From: JBBQKI01 sp038326725
GTDB taxonomy: Bacteria > Bacteroidota > Bacteroidia > Flavobacteriales > Flavobacteriaceae
Direction of reading: 5' to 3'
Assembly (NCBI GenBank): GCA_038326725.1
Contig: JBBQKI010000001.1
Location: 115,940-179,939, forward strand
Length of the DNA: 64,000 nucleotides
Every line of letters starts with the position of its first letter. Positions within the stretch are counted from its first letter, which is position 1. The notes below the pieces were generated by a model, which worked only from the letters and a program-made list of their open reading frames with translations, did not search any database and was not told where the DNA came from. A program made the translations under genes and the position numbers. Of the stretch, positions 16,750 to 25,096 are shown in pieces.

Positions 16750-17463
16750 TTATATTGGTTCCTCAACCGGGGGTATTGGTTTTTCCAGCTGATGATTTTG
16801 CTGGGGTATTTTTTCCAAGCCCGCCTTGATTTCCTTAAGGAAAAGACCTTGCAACAATAATATTGCCCCAAAACCAATAATAAGAATGCTTACCCATTTT
16901 TTGGATTTGAAGATAAGCCGGGGGGTCATTTTACTTTTAAGTTTTTTGGCCAACATTATTTTTAAAATATCGGTAAACATAAAGGTTCCCATAACGGTCG
17001 CTAAAAACAGGTAAACCCCATTTTCTGAACTGGTCAAGGCGTTTGCCATGATAATGGTGCCTATCCACCCAGCCAATACCCCAAAGTTCACAAAATTGAG
17101 TAAAAATCCTTTTAAAAACAGGTTGCCTAAATTCCTTTTTACCTTAACCGAATAATGTTCCCGCACAAACCTGAAAAGGGATTTGTTGGTTTTGATGTAG
17201 GATATAATGCCATATGCAACAAGCACCATGCCACCAAAGATTAGCAGCCCGGGATCGCCCTTCAGTTTTTCAAGGATCATGCTTGTGCTGAAAAAAGCCA
17301 CAACTATGAAAATAATATCAGCGAAAATGGCTCCAAAATTAAAAAAAATAGCAGCCTTTATTCCCTTGGTGATTGTAGTTTCTATAAGGGTAAAGAAAAC
17401 AGGTCCAACCGCGAGGGACAGTAAAAACCCATAAAAAGCCGCATAAAGTAAACCGTCGAACAT
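16750..17463 (-). CDS. LysE/RhtB family exporter
   Basis: A 237-aa inner-membrane protein with six hydrophobic segments. It begins MFDGLLYAAFYGFLLSLAVGP, and the N-terminal GPVFF plus charged-loop layout fits LysE/RhtB amino-acid or metabolite efflux proteins. The substrate cannot be read from sequence. The C-terminal tail is proline/glutamine rich and has no hydrophobic content. It starts 9 nt after rnr ends, so it is the second gene of an rnr-lysE-like transcription unit on the minus strand. Confidence 0.85.
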   Translation of the reverse strand: MFDGLLYAAFYGFLLSLAVGPVFFTLIETTITKGIKAAIFFNFGAIFADIIFIVVAFFSTSMILEKLKGDPGLLIFGGMVLVAYGIISYIKTNKSLFRFVREHYSVKVKRNLGNLFLKGFLLNFVNFGVLAGWIGTIIMANALTSSENGVYLFLATVMGTFMFTDILKIMLAKKLKSKMTPRLIFKSKKWVSILIIGFGAILLLQGLFLKEIKAGLEKIPQQNHQLEKPIPPVEEPI

Positions 17464-17472
17464 TAGTGCCCC

Positions 17473-19689
17473 CTATTCTTTATTTAAATTAACCTCATCG
17501 CGGTGCCCCAACATCGTAAAATCCAAATGCTTTTTCACCAAATCCGCATTTTTAACCCGAACGTAAACCTCGTCGCCCAACTGGTATACGTTCTTTTTCT
17601 TTTGCCCGATCACAGCGTATTCTTCCCTGTCAAAAACATAATGGTCGTCCCGTAAATCCTGCAAACGCACCATCCCTTCACATTTATTGGAAATGATTTC
17701 CACATAAAGCCCCCACTCTGTAACCCCGGAAATAACGCCCAAAAAATCCTTGTCTTGGTGATCTATCATGTATTTTACCTGCATGTACTTTACGCTATCG
17801 CGCTCGGCATTGGCGGCCAAGTTTTCCATTTCACTGGAATGGCTGCATTTTTCCTCATATTTTTCCTCCTTTGCCGAATTACCTCCATCTAAATAATGTT
17901 GCAAAAGCCGGTGCACCATAACATCCGGATAACGGCGGATGGGCGAGGTGAAATGCGTATAATAATTAAATGCCAAGCCGTAATGCCCAATATTGTTGGT
18001 GGTATAAACGGCTTTGCTCATGCTGCGGATGGCAAGTGTGTCTATCAAATTCTGTTCTTTTTTTCCGTGAACATCACTCAATAATTTGTTAAGCGATGTA
18101 GCTGTGGTATTGCGGTCTTTGGTGTTCAGTTTATAGCCGAACCGTTTTATAATATTTTCCAAAGCGGCTATTTTTTCATCATCCGGTTCGTCGTGAACCC
18201 GATAGACAAAGGTTTTCTTTGGGTTTTGTTTCCCGATAAATTCGGCCACGCTTTGGTTCGCGAGCAGCATAAATTCCTCAATCAATTTGTTGGCATCCTT
18301 ACTTTCTTTAAAATAAACACCTTCGGGATTTTTGTCCTCGTCCAAAATAAATTTCACTTCCACTTTATCGAAAGAAATTGCCCCGGCCCGCATTCGTTTT
18401 TGACGAAGGATTACAGCCAATCGGTTCATTTCCAAAATAGCTTCGGCTATTTCTTTTTTAACTGAATATTTTTTATCGATGATTGAAATGTTTTCCGGGA
18501 TTTCGTGATTTTCATCTTCCGGATTTTCAATAATGTGCTGCGCTTCTTCATATGAAAAACGTGCGTCGCTAAAGGTCGCCGTCCTTCCGAACCATTTATT
18601 TAAAACTTCGGCTTTGCGGTTAATTTCAAAAACAGCTGAAAAAGTATATTTTTCTTCATTAGGGCGAAGCGAGCAGGCATTATTGGAAAGTATTTCCGGT
18701 AACATTGGTACCACCCTGTCTACCAAATAAACGGAAGTCGCACGGTTGTATGCTTCATCATCAAGCACGGTTCCAGTTTGTAAATAATGCGAAACATCAG
18801 CAATATGGATCCCAATCTCATAATTTCCGTTTTCCATTTTTTCAAAGGAAAGCGCATCATCAAAATCTTTTGCATCTTTCGGGTCAATGGTAAACGTAAG
18901 CACCTTGCGCATGTCCCGCCGTTTTTTTATTTCGGATTCTTTTATTGTGGTATCAATCGTGTTTGCGAAGGTTTCAACCTCTTCCGGGAAATCATAAGGC
19001 AAGCCGTATTGTGCTAAAATGGAATGTATCTCTGTATTATGTTCTCCCGGCATGCCGAGTACTTTTATAACATTTCCGAATGGGGACTCCGCTTTTTCCG
19101 GCCATTCTTCCATTTCTACCAATACTTTTTCACCGTTTTTAGCCCCGTTTATTTTATTCTTAGGTACAAAAATATCCGTGTACATTTTATGGTCTGAAAC
19201 ATCCACAAAAGCAAAATTTTCCTTTACCTGAATTGTCCCTACAAATTCGGTTTTATGGCGTTGTAATATTTTTGTTATTTCTCCCTCCGTTTTTCCGCTT
19301 TTGCTTCTTTTAAAAATATAAACTTCAACGATGTCTTTATTAAGAGCTTTATTTAGGTTTTTGTTGTGAATGAAAATATCAGTATCCATTCCTTCCACTA
19401 TAACGTAACCTTGTCCGCGACCTGCAATGTCAACTTTACCGGTATGATAACTGTTTGTGGGGGTCAAAATATATTTTCCCCTTTCTATTTCCTTGATAGT
19501 GCCTTTTCCTTGCAAATCCTTTAAAATCTTAATGATTTGATTGCGGCTATTAGCATCGTCAACCCCAAGTTTTGCGGCTATTTGTTTGTAATTATAGGGA
19601 GTGGAATGATCTTTACGTAGAATGTTTGCAATGGTTTCGGAAAGTCCATCGCTCTTTTGCGCCTTCCCTCTTTTTATTAGTTTGGACAT
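17473..19689 (-). CDS. rnr: ribonuclease R
   Basis: A 738-aa 3'-5' exoribonuclease that degrades structured RNA and takes part in rRNA and mRNA quality control. Domains in order: N-terminal winged helix (about residues 15-75), two OB cold-shock domains (about 80-220), the RNB catalytic domain with DPKDAKDFDDAL (the acidic metal ligands, roughly residues 268-282), and the C-terminal S1 domain (GVISGVTEWGLYVEII). Length is typical. Upstream on the minus strand a TACTTTTA, one base off TAnnTTTG, lies 25-35 nt from the ATG. Confidence 0.97.
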   Translation of the reverse strand: MSKLIKRGKAQKSDGLSETIANILRKDHSTPYNYKQIAAKLGVDDANSRNQIIKILKDLQGKGTIKEIERGKYILTPTNSYHTGKVDIAGRGQGYVIVEGMDTDIFIHNKNLNKALNKDIVEVYIFKRSKSGKTEGEITKILQRHKTEFVGTIQVKENFAFVDVSDHKMYTDIFVPKNKINGAKNGEKVLVEMEEWPEKAESPFGNVIKVLGMPGEHNTEIHSILAQYGLPYDFPEEVETFANTIDTTIKESEIKKRRDMRKVLTFTIDPKDAKDFDDALSFEKMENGNYEIGIHIADVSHYLQTGTVLDDEAYNRATSVYLVDRVVPMLPEILSNNACSLRPNEEKYTFSAVFEINRKAEVLNKWFGRTATFSDARFSYEEAQHIIENPEDENHEIPENISIIDKKYSVKKEIAEAILEMNRLAVILRQKRMRAGAISFDKVEVKFILDEDKNPEGVYFKESKDANKLIEEFMLLANQSVAEFIGKQNPKKTFVYRVHDEPDDEKIAALENIIKRFGYKLNTKDRNTTATSLNKLLSDVHGKKEQNLIDTLAIRSMSKAVYTTNNIGHYGLAFNYYTHFTSPIRRYPDVMVHRLLQHYLDGGNSAKEEKYEEKCSHSSEMENLAANAERDSVKYMQVKYMIDHQDKDFLGVISGVTEWGLYVEIISNKCEGMVRLQDLRDDHYVFDREEYAVIGQKKKNVYQLGDEVYVRVKNADLVKKHLDFTMLGHRDEVNLNKE

Positions 19690-20341
19690 AGTATTTTATA
19701 ATAATCGTAAAAGTACTCTTTCTAAATTTATACCTTCCGAAATTAGCAAACTTTTAGTAGCGGCAAAACCTTTTCAAAGGCATTTTTTGTTATGAACATT
19801 AATTAAATATTTAATTTTTCTTTTTGAAATTTTAAATTAAAAAATGATGGTTATTATAAGCTGTTCATTTGTACAATAAGTTTTTGATGATTGGTTTTGA
19901 AATAAGGTTATCAGTATTTTTTTACGGTTTGTGAACATTGTTTAAAGTGAGAAAACATTGTTTTTAAAGGCTATAATAAAAGAAATCAACAATGGTTAAA
20001 AACTGCTGACCTTTATTTTTATTTAAAAGTTTATAGTCTGAAAATGTTTGAAACGTATTTTTTAAAGTTGATAATTCAATCAAAATTCAAAGCAAAAAAA
20101 ATTGCTTCCCAAGTTTAAATTTACATATTGAAAATAAGAGCGGAACCACCAACTTTAATTCTAAAAAACCAGCCTGTTTTTATTAACAGCATGTTAACCA
20201 AATTGTTTCGTTTATGTTAAGAAATAGTTAAGAAACTGAATTTTAAACTTTTAAATATCATTTTGTGGGCTTCCCTAATTTTTTAAAATTAGATAATCGA
20301 AAATATTTTCAAAGCCTATCTTTACCATAAATAAATTAACC
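19690..20341 (+). other. 650-bp gene-free AT-rich region between rnr and rpiB
   Basis: No open frame longer than about 15 codons with a plausible start was found on either strand. The sequence is strongly AT rich. It contains a direct repeat of AACATTGTTT at 19934-19943 and 19954-19963 (centre spacing 20 bp); the second copy extends to the near-palindrome AAAACATTGTTTT. A TATCTTTA -7-like box lies about 20 nt before rpiB. The size is unusual for this otherwise compact window. A regulatory region, an unrecognised small RNA or a decayed gene are all possible. Confidence 0.5.
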
Positions 20342-20779
20342 ATGAAAATAGCTATTGGGAACGATCACGCAGGAACCAATTACAAAAACAAAATTGTTGA
20401 TTTCCTCCAAAAAGAAAATCACCACGTAACCAATTTTGGAACAGACACCGAAGAAAGTGTTGACTATCCAGATTTTGTACACCCTGTGGCGGAAATGGTT
20501 TCCGAAGGAAAAGCAGATTTTGGGATCATTATTTGCGGTAGTGGGAACGGTGCAAACATGACTGCGAACAAACACCAAAAAGTGCGTTCGGCTTTGTGCT
20601 GGTCCAAGGAAATTACAGCCTTGGCGAGACGGCATAACGATGCGAACATTCTCAGCATTCCCGCTCGTTTTACCAGTGAAGCCCAAGCTGTGGATATGGT
20701 AAAAACATTTTTAAATACTTCATTTGAAGGCGGCCGTCACCAAAAACGGGTTGAAAAAATTGGTTGCTCAACCAAATAA
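20342..20779 (+). CDS. rpiB: ribose-5-phosphate isomerase B
   Basis: A 145-aa RpiB/LacAB family sugar-phosphate isomerase interconverting ribose-5-phosphate and ribulose-5-phosphate. It opens with MKIAIGNDHAGTNYKN. The active-site cysteine is in IIICGSGNGANM (about residue 67), and the HNDANILSIPAR motif follows. Length matches. The stop is one nucleotide before the ATG of the zinc exporter gene, so the two are co-transcribed. Confidence 0.95.
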   Translation: MKIAIGNDHAGTNYKNKIVDFLQKENHHVTNFGTDTEESVDYPDFVHPVAEMVSEGKADFGIIICGSGNGANMTANKHQKVRSALCWSKEITALARRHNDANILSIPARFTSEAQAVDMVKTFLNTSFEGGRHQKRVEKIGCSTK

Positions 20780-20780
20780 A

Positions 20781-21695
20781 ATGGCACATCAGCATCCCCA
20801 TAATCAATCCCATCCCAACCTGAAGGGGAGAAACCTGCTCATATCAATTGTTCTTAATATAATAATTACCGTGGCCCAAGCCGTGGGCGGAATTGTTTCC
20901 GGCAGCCTTTCTTTGCTATCGGACGCCTTGCACAATTTTACCGATGTTGTTTCATTGTTGATAAGCTACATTGCGGACCGGTTTTCAAAAAGGGCGGCAT
21001 CCTTCGATAAAACCTTTGGGTATAAACGCGCAGAAATTATTGCTGCTTTTGTCAATTCTGCATCTCTAATTGTTGTGGCTTTTTATTTGATTTTTGAAGC
21101 CGCCAATCGTTTTCTTGACCCACAGGTAATTGAAAGCGAAATAGTAATTTGGTTGGCTTTGTTGGGAATTATCGCCAACGGTTTCAGCGTGTTGTTGCTT
21201 CGTAAGAATTCAAAAAACAACATGAACATACGCTCTGCCTACTTGCATTTATTGACGGACATGGCCGCATCCATAGCCGTTTTGGTGGGCGGGATTTTAA
21301 TGCTGTATTTTCAATGGTGGTGGATAGACAGCGTATTGACATTTGCCATCGCCATTTATTTGATTTTTATGGGATACGATTTGCTAAAAAAATCCTTCAA
21401 GGTTTTGATGCTTTTTACGCCTTCGGCAATTCAAATTGAAGAAATAACCGCCACAGCATTGCAACTGGAAAAGGTAAAAAGCATGCACCACATTCATATT
21501 TGGCAGTTGAACGAGGATGAAATTCATTTAGAAGCACATTTAGAATTCAAGGATGATTTGAAAATTTCAGAATTCGATGCAACTTTACAGCACTTGGAAG
21601 CATTGCTTTTTCAAAAATTCGGGATCAACCACGTTAACATTCAACCGGAGTTTAATAAAAAAGAAAAAAGCAAGGACATTATAGTGCAGGATTGA
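20781..21695 (+). CDS. cation diffusion facilitator (zinc/cobalt efflux) transporter
   Basis: A 304-aa CDF exporter moving divalent metal (typically Zn2+) out of the cytoplasm by proton exchange. The start ATG at 20781 gives MAHQHPHNQSHPN, a histidine-rich metal-binding tail; an earlier in-frame ATG inside rpiB was rejected. Six transmembrane helices span about residues 15-205. The paired metal sites SLLSDALHNFTDV (helix 2) and HLLTDMAASI (helix 5) are intact. A cytosolic ferredoxin-like C-terminal domain with MHHIHIWQLN follows. It forms an operon with rpiB. Confidence 0.93.
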   Translation: MAHQHPHNQSHPNLKGRNLLISIVLNIIITVAQAVGGIVSGSLSLLSDALHNFTDVVSLLISYIADRFSKRAASFDKTFGYKRAEIIAAFVNSASLIVVAFYLIFEAANRFLDPQVIESEIVIWLALLGIIANGFSVLLLRKNSKNNMNIRSAYLHLLTDMAASIAVLVGGILMLYFQWWWIDSVLTFAIAIYLIFMGYDLLKKSFKVLMLFTPSAIQIEEITATALQLEKVKSMHHIHIWQLNEDEIHLEAHLEFKDDLKISEFDATLQHLEALLFQKFGINHVNIQPEFNKKEKSKDIIVQD

Positions 21696-21718
21696 AGGGC
21701 AGCAAAAAAATAAACCAA

Positions 21719-22159
21719 ATGAATTTTGAGGTAAAAAAATTTGAAAAGCTTGACACTTTTGAATTGTACGAAGTATTAAAACTCCGATCGCAGGTTTTCG
21801 TGGTGGAACAAAATTGCGTTTACCAAGATGTTGACGGGAAAGATTTAAAAGCCCTACACATCTTGGGGAAAAAGGAGAATAAAATAGTGGCTTACGCACG
21901 TTGTTTCAAACCGGGAGATTATTTTGAAAATGCGTCCATCGGTCGGGTTGTGGTTGATATTTTCGAAAGAAAATCGGGGCTGGGGCATTTGCTGATGAAG
22001 GCCTCCATAGAAGCTGTTGAAACACATTTTAAAACCCAACATATTAAAATATCTGCCCAAGAATATTTGATTTCCTTTTACCAAACCCACGGGTTTGAAG
22101 TGGTGGGCGAAGGATATTTGGAAGACGGGATCCCACATGTGGGAATGGTTAGAGGGTAA
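21719..22159 (+). CDS. ElaA-like GNAT acetyltransferase
   Basis: A 146-aa GNAT-fold protein. Start chosen at the ATG 21719 (MNFEVKKFEKL); a TTG at 21692 overlapping the upstream gene is possible but less likely. LRSQVFVVEQNCVYQDVDG and the later IGRVVVDIFERKSGLGHLLM (acetyl-CoA pyrophosphate-loop region) match the ElaA family. The substrate is unknown. It is the last gene of the rpiB-CDF plus-strand unit and lies 7 nt from the end of the convergent S41 protease gene. Confidence 0.88.
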   Translation: MNFEVKKFEKLDTFELYEVLKLRSQVFVVEQNCVYQDVDGKDLKALHILGKKENKIVAYARCFKPGDYFENASIGRVVVDIFERKSGLGHLLMKASIEAVETHFKTQHIKISAQEYLISFYQTHGFEVVGEGYLEDGIPHVGMVRG

Positions 22160-22166
22160 TCCAATC

Positions 22167-23789
22167 CTACTTCAAAATCTTGGCATAACGCCCCGCATCG
22201 TTCAACACTTTTACCGCTTCCAAAATTTCAGGATTATTTTCAGCTTGGTAATTATATAAACCTTCTCGATAAAAATATCGTTTCAAGATTTCATCACTCA
22301 ACAAAGATTCAATTTCTGCCTTCTTTTCAACAATTGCCTTGTCCTTAGCTTTATCTATGGAACTCATCAATTGCTGGTAGCTATTGCCAATTTCCTCGCT
22401 TAAATCTTCATCGGCGGACATTCTTAAAGCTTCCGCGAATTTCTTTTCTGTCTCAGTTTCGTACTCAAAATTTTCCTGTTTTAGGTAAGCTAGGAAATCC
22501 TGAAAATCACTTTCCCCAAACTTGAAATTTTTCCATTCCGCCATTTGATGGCTATAATAATATTTGGTAGCATAGTTGAAAATAGCATTATCTTTTAGTA
22601 AAGCCGTGGTAATGGGGCTGAAAACCGCTGTTTCCATTTCAATATCGGGCAAGATCCCTCCACCGTCAAAAACGGTACGGCCGCCTTTGGTTTTAAATGA
22701 ATTATATTCTTTCGCGTCTTTCCGTATTGGGTCGCCGTTTTCATCACGATGCCAGTAATCCACCGCTTGGATGCTGCGGCCGCTGGGGGTGTAGTAGCGT
22801 GAAATTGTTACTTTTAATTGTGTGCCGTAGGTAAGTTTTTTTGGGCGCTGTACCAGGCCTTTTCCAAAGCTCCTTGCGCCAACGATTACTGCCCTATCTA
22901 AATCCTGTAAACCTCCAGCAACGATTTCGCTCGCGGAAGCACTACGACCATTTACCAAAACTACCAAGGGAATTTCGATATCCACGGGATCTTTTGTGGT
23001 TTTGTAAACCTTATTATATTTTTCGATAACAGATTTTGTGGACGTAATCACTTCCCCTTTGGGAACAAAAAGATTGACTACATCAATAGCCTCGTTCATC
23101 AATCCTCCGGGATTCCCGCGAAGGTCGAGGATTATTTTTTTTGCGCCTTTCGATTTTAAATCTATCAAAGCCGCTTTGGTTTCCATAGTAGTTTTCCGGT
23201 TGAATTGGCTCAATACAATATATCCAATATCGCCGTGAATTAATTTTGAAAAAGATACGGCATTGATGTCCACGGCCGCACGAGTTAAGGTTACGGTATT
23301 TGTTTTGCCCTGTCTTAAATAGGTTACTTCCACTGAACTTCCCGGGGCACCTTTTAAAAGTTCGCCCGCATCATCATCAAAATTTGCGATGGAAACGGAT
23401 CCTATTTTTATGATTTCGTCTCCTGCTTTAAGACCGGCCTTATCCGCTGGGTAATTTTTAAATGGTTCGGTGATAATCATTTTGTCCTTTTCCATTCGCA
23501 CCGAAGCGCCAACCCCGGCATAAATCCCGGAATTATTTATCATCGCGTCTTCCACCAATTGTTCGTTCCAATAAACGGTGTACGGGTCCAAATCTTCCAG
23601 CATTCCTTTGATAGCTTTATCCATTAAAACAGCAGGCGTAACTTCGTCCACATAATTCATGTTGAGTTCTTTAAAAAGCGTGGTGAAAATTTCGATTTGT
23701 TTCGCGATCTCGAAAAAATCACTTTTAAAACTAACCGTACTTAGGAAAATGCCGACGGCTATAATTGGGATGATGATTCTCTTTTTCAT
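22167..23789 (-). CDS. S41 family C-terminal processing protease
   Basis: A 540-aa periplasmic protease of the CtpA/tail-specific type. A membrane anchor or signal segment lies at residues 1-22, a PDZ domain at about 85-165 (AGVGASVRMEKDK... PADKAGLKAGDEI), and the S41 catalytic domain at about 170-360. The catalytic serine is in NGRSASASEI (about residue 283) and the lysine in SFGKGLVQ (about residue 308). A C-terminal helical region follows. It is last gene of the rnpA-DUF4349-S41 operon. Confidence 0.95.
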   Translation of the reverse strand: MKKRIIIPIIAVGIFLSTVSFKSDFFEIAKQIEIFTTLFKELNMNYVDEVTPAVLMDKAIKGMLEDLDPYTVYWNEQLVEDAMINNSGIYAGVGASVRMEKDKMIITEPFKNYPADKAGLKAGDEIIKIGSVSIANFDDDAGELLKGAPGSSVEVTYLRQGKTNTVTLTRAAVDINAVSFSKLIHGDIGYIVLSQFNRKTTMETKAALIDLKSKGAKKIILDLRGNPGGLMNEAIDVVNLFVPKGEVITSTKSVIEKYNKVYKTTKDPVDIEIPLVVLVNGRSASASEIVAGGLQDLDRAVIVGARSFGKGLVQRPKKLTYGTQLKVTISRYYTPSGRSIQAVDYWHRDENGDPIRKDAKEYNSFKTKGGRTVFDGGGILPDIEMETAVFSPITTALLKDNAIFNYATKYYYSHQMAEWKNFKFGESDFQDFLAYLKQENFEYETETEKKFAEALRMSADEDLSEEIGNSYQQLMSSIDKAKDKAIVEKKAEIESLLSDEILKRYFYREGLYNYQAENNPEILEAVKVLNDAGRYAKILK

Positions 23790-23791
23790 TT

Positions 23792-24634
23792 TTAATTATT
23801 TGAAATGTGTTTTTTATTTCTTCTTTTAAGTATTTTTCGTAGCACGAATACCACAATAATGGCAAAAAGGAACAAAGGCCATAAATATAAAATCCCGATA
23901 AAAAATACCGAGATGCCGTTCCACCCACCTTGAAAAGCATTTTTCATTTTTTGGCCGTAAGATTGAGTAACGCCGGTTTCTGCCGTGGTTTTGTAAAATT
24001 CAATATTTACAGTGCTTACCGAAACCTTATCCTGAAGATAGTTTAACCGACCTTGTTTCGCTTCTATTTCTTCGCGGATTACTGAAAGTTCGCGTTCAAT
24101 TTCGAGCATTTCCTTTACGTTTGTGGCCTTTGCCAAGAGTTCCAAATAACGTTTTTCAAGTTCGCGTTTGGCTTTTAAACGGGCTTCCAAATCAACGAAT
24201 TCCTCGCTTACGTCCTGTCGGGAAATTTGTTTTTGGTCAAAATAATCAACGCCCTCTGCAATGCCATCCACAAATTGCTGAAAATTTTCGGTGGGCACGC
24301 GGATTACCATATTCCTGAAAAGACGGTTATAGCTTTTCCCGGAATTGTCGTCTTGAATAAAACCCTTATGCTGATTTACCAATTGCTGGATTTTTTGATA
24401 AATCTCTTCAGGTTCCTCCGTTGGGAAAGTCAATTGTGCCGTTTTAATGATTTTTTGCTCAGCAATTTCAGCAGTTTCAGAAGCATCACTAATCTCGCTT
24501 ATTTGAGGCGCTTCCATTTCATCAACAGCACCATAGGTTCTACTATCGATGCCGTCAACCGCATAATCTTCATTTGTGCCCCCGTCCGCGCAAGCTAGCG
24601 CAAAACCAAATAATGCAATGCTAAATAGTTTCAT
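23792..24634 (-). CDS. DUF4349 domain protein (probable envelope protein)
   Basis: A 280-aa protein with an N-terminal signal sequence ending in ..FALACADGG, possibly a lipoprotein although the lipobox is imperfect. The DUF4349 domain (about residues 60-245) contains a coiled coil with ELEKRYLELLAKATNVKEMLEIERELSV. A C-terminal transmembrane helix (about 248-270) ends in a basic cluster. Function is unknown. It overlaps the end of rnpA by 14 nt and lies 2 nt from the S41 gene, so the three are one operon. Confidence 0.88.
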   Translation of the reverse strand: MKLFSIALFGFALACADGGTNEDYAVDGIDSRTYGAVDEMEAPQISEISDASETAEIAEQKIIKTAQLTFPTEEPEEIYQKIQQLVNQHKGFIQDDNSGKSYNRLFRNMVIRVPTENFQQFVDGIAEGVDYFDQKQISRQDVSEEFVDLEARLKAKRELEKRYLELLAKATNVKEMLEIERELSVIREEIEAKQGRLNYLQDKVSVSTVNIEFYKTTAETGVTQSYGQKMKNAFQGGWNGISVFFIGILYLWPLFLFAIIVVFVLRKILKRRNKKHISNN

Positions 24635-24986
24635 CGTTAAATTTTTTTAGGAGAACAGCCATTGCGTTTTGCAGTTGGCCGGGCAGTGGTTTTTCTTTAC
24701 CAATATATAAAAAAAGCAGCGCAAATTTCTTGCCGTTATTTTTTAAAACTTCCTGTTTTTGAAGTCGGTACAATTCCCGCAATTGCCTTTTTATGCGGTT
24801 ACGGGCCACTGCAAGTTTAAAATTCCGTTTGGGCACCGCGAAAGTAGCCTGTGTATTTTCAAGGCTTTCATCTGAAAGGAAAAGAACTTTTACCGGGAAT
24901 TTTGTGAAAGAACTACCCTCCAAAAAAAGTTTTTCAATGGTTTTTCGGCTTTTTAATTTTTCACTTTTTGGAAAACGGAAATTCAT
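24621..24986 (-). CDS. rnpA: ribonuclease P protein component
   Basis: A 121-aa basic protein that assists the RNase P RNA in processing tRNA 5' ends. It begins MNFRFPKSEKLKSRKTI. An upstream ATG at 25001 would add five non-conserved residues and was not chosen. The RNR signature is seen in VARNRIKRQLRELYRL (about residues 62-77). As in many Flavobacteriaceae, rnpA is not next to rpmH. It sits downstream of a terminator that separates it from the M1 peptidase gene, and it overlaps the DUF4349 gene by 14 nt. Confidence 0.93.
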   Translation of the reverse strand: MNFRFPKSEKLKSRKTIEKLFLEGSSFTKFPVKVLFLSDESLENTQATFAVPKRNFKLAVARNRIKRQLRELYRLQKQEVLKNNGKKFALLFLYIGKEKPLPGQLQNAMAVLLKKFNDETI

Positions 24987-25007
24987 CAAGTAAAAGTACA
25001 TAATTAA

Positions 25008-25038
25008 AAAACCCCGTTTTCTTTTAAAACGGGGTTTT
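25008..25038 (-). terminator. terminator between the M1 peptidase gene and rnpA
   Basis: AAAACCCCGTTTT (25008-25020), a 5-nt loop and AAAACGGGGTTTT (25026-25038) form a perfect 13-bp stem. On the minus strand it is followed by a T-run, so it ends transcripts from the S8/M1 protease genes. Confidence 0.92.
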
Positions 25039-25096
25039 GAATTAAGTATATAATCTAAATAATTCCCCGACTGCTTTGCCTCCGGGTGAGGCTAAT

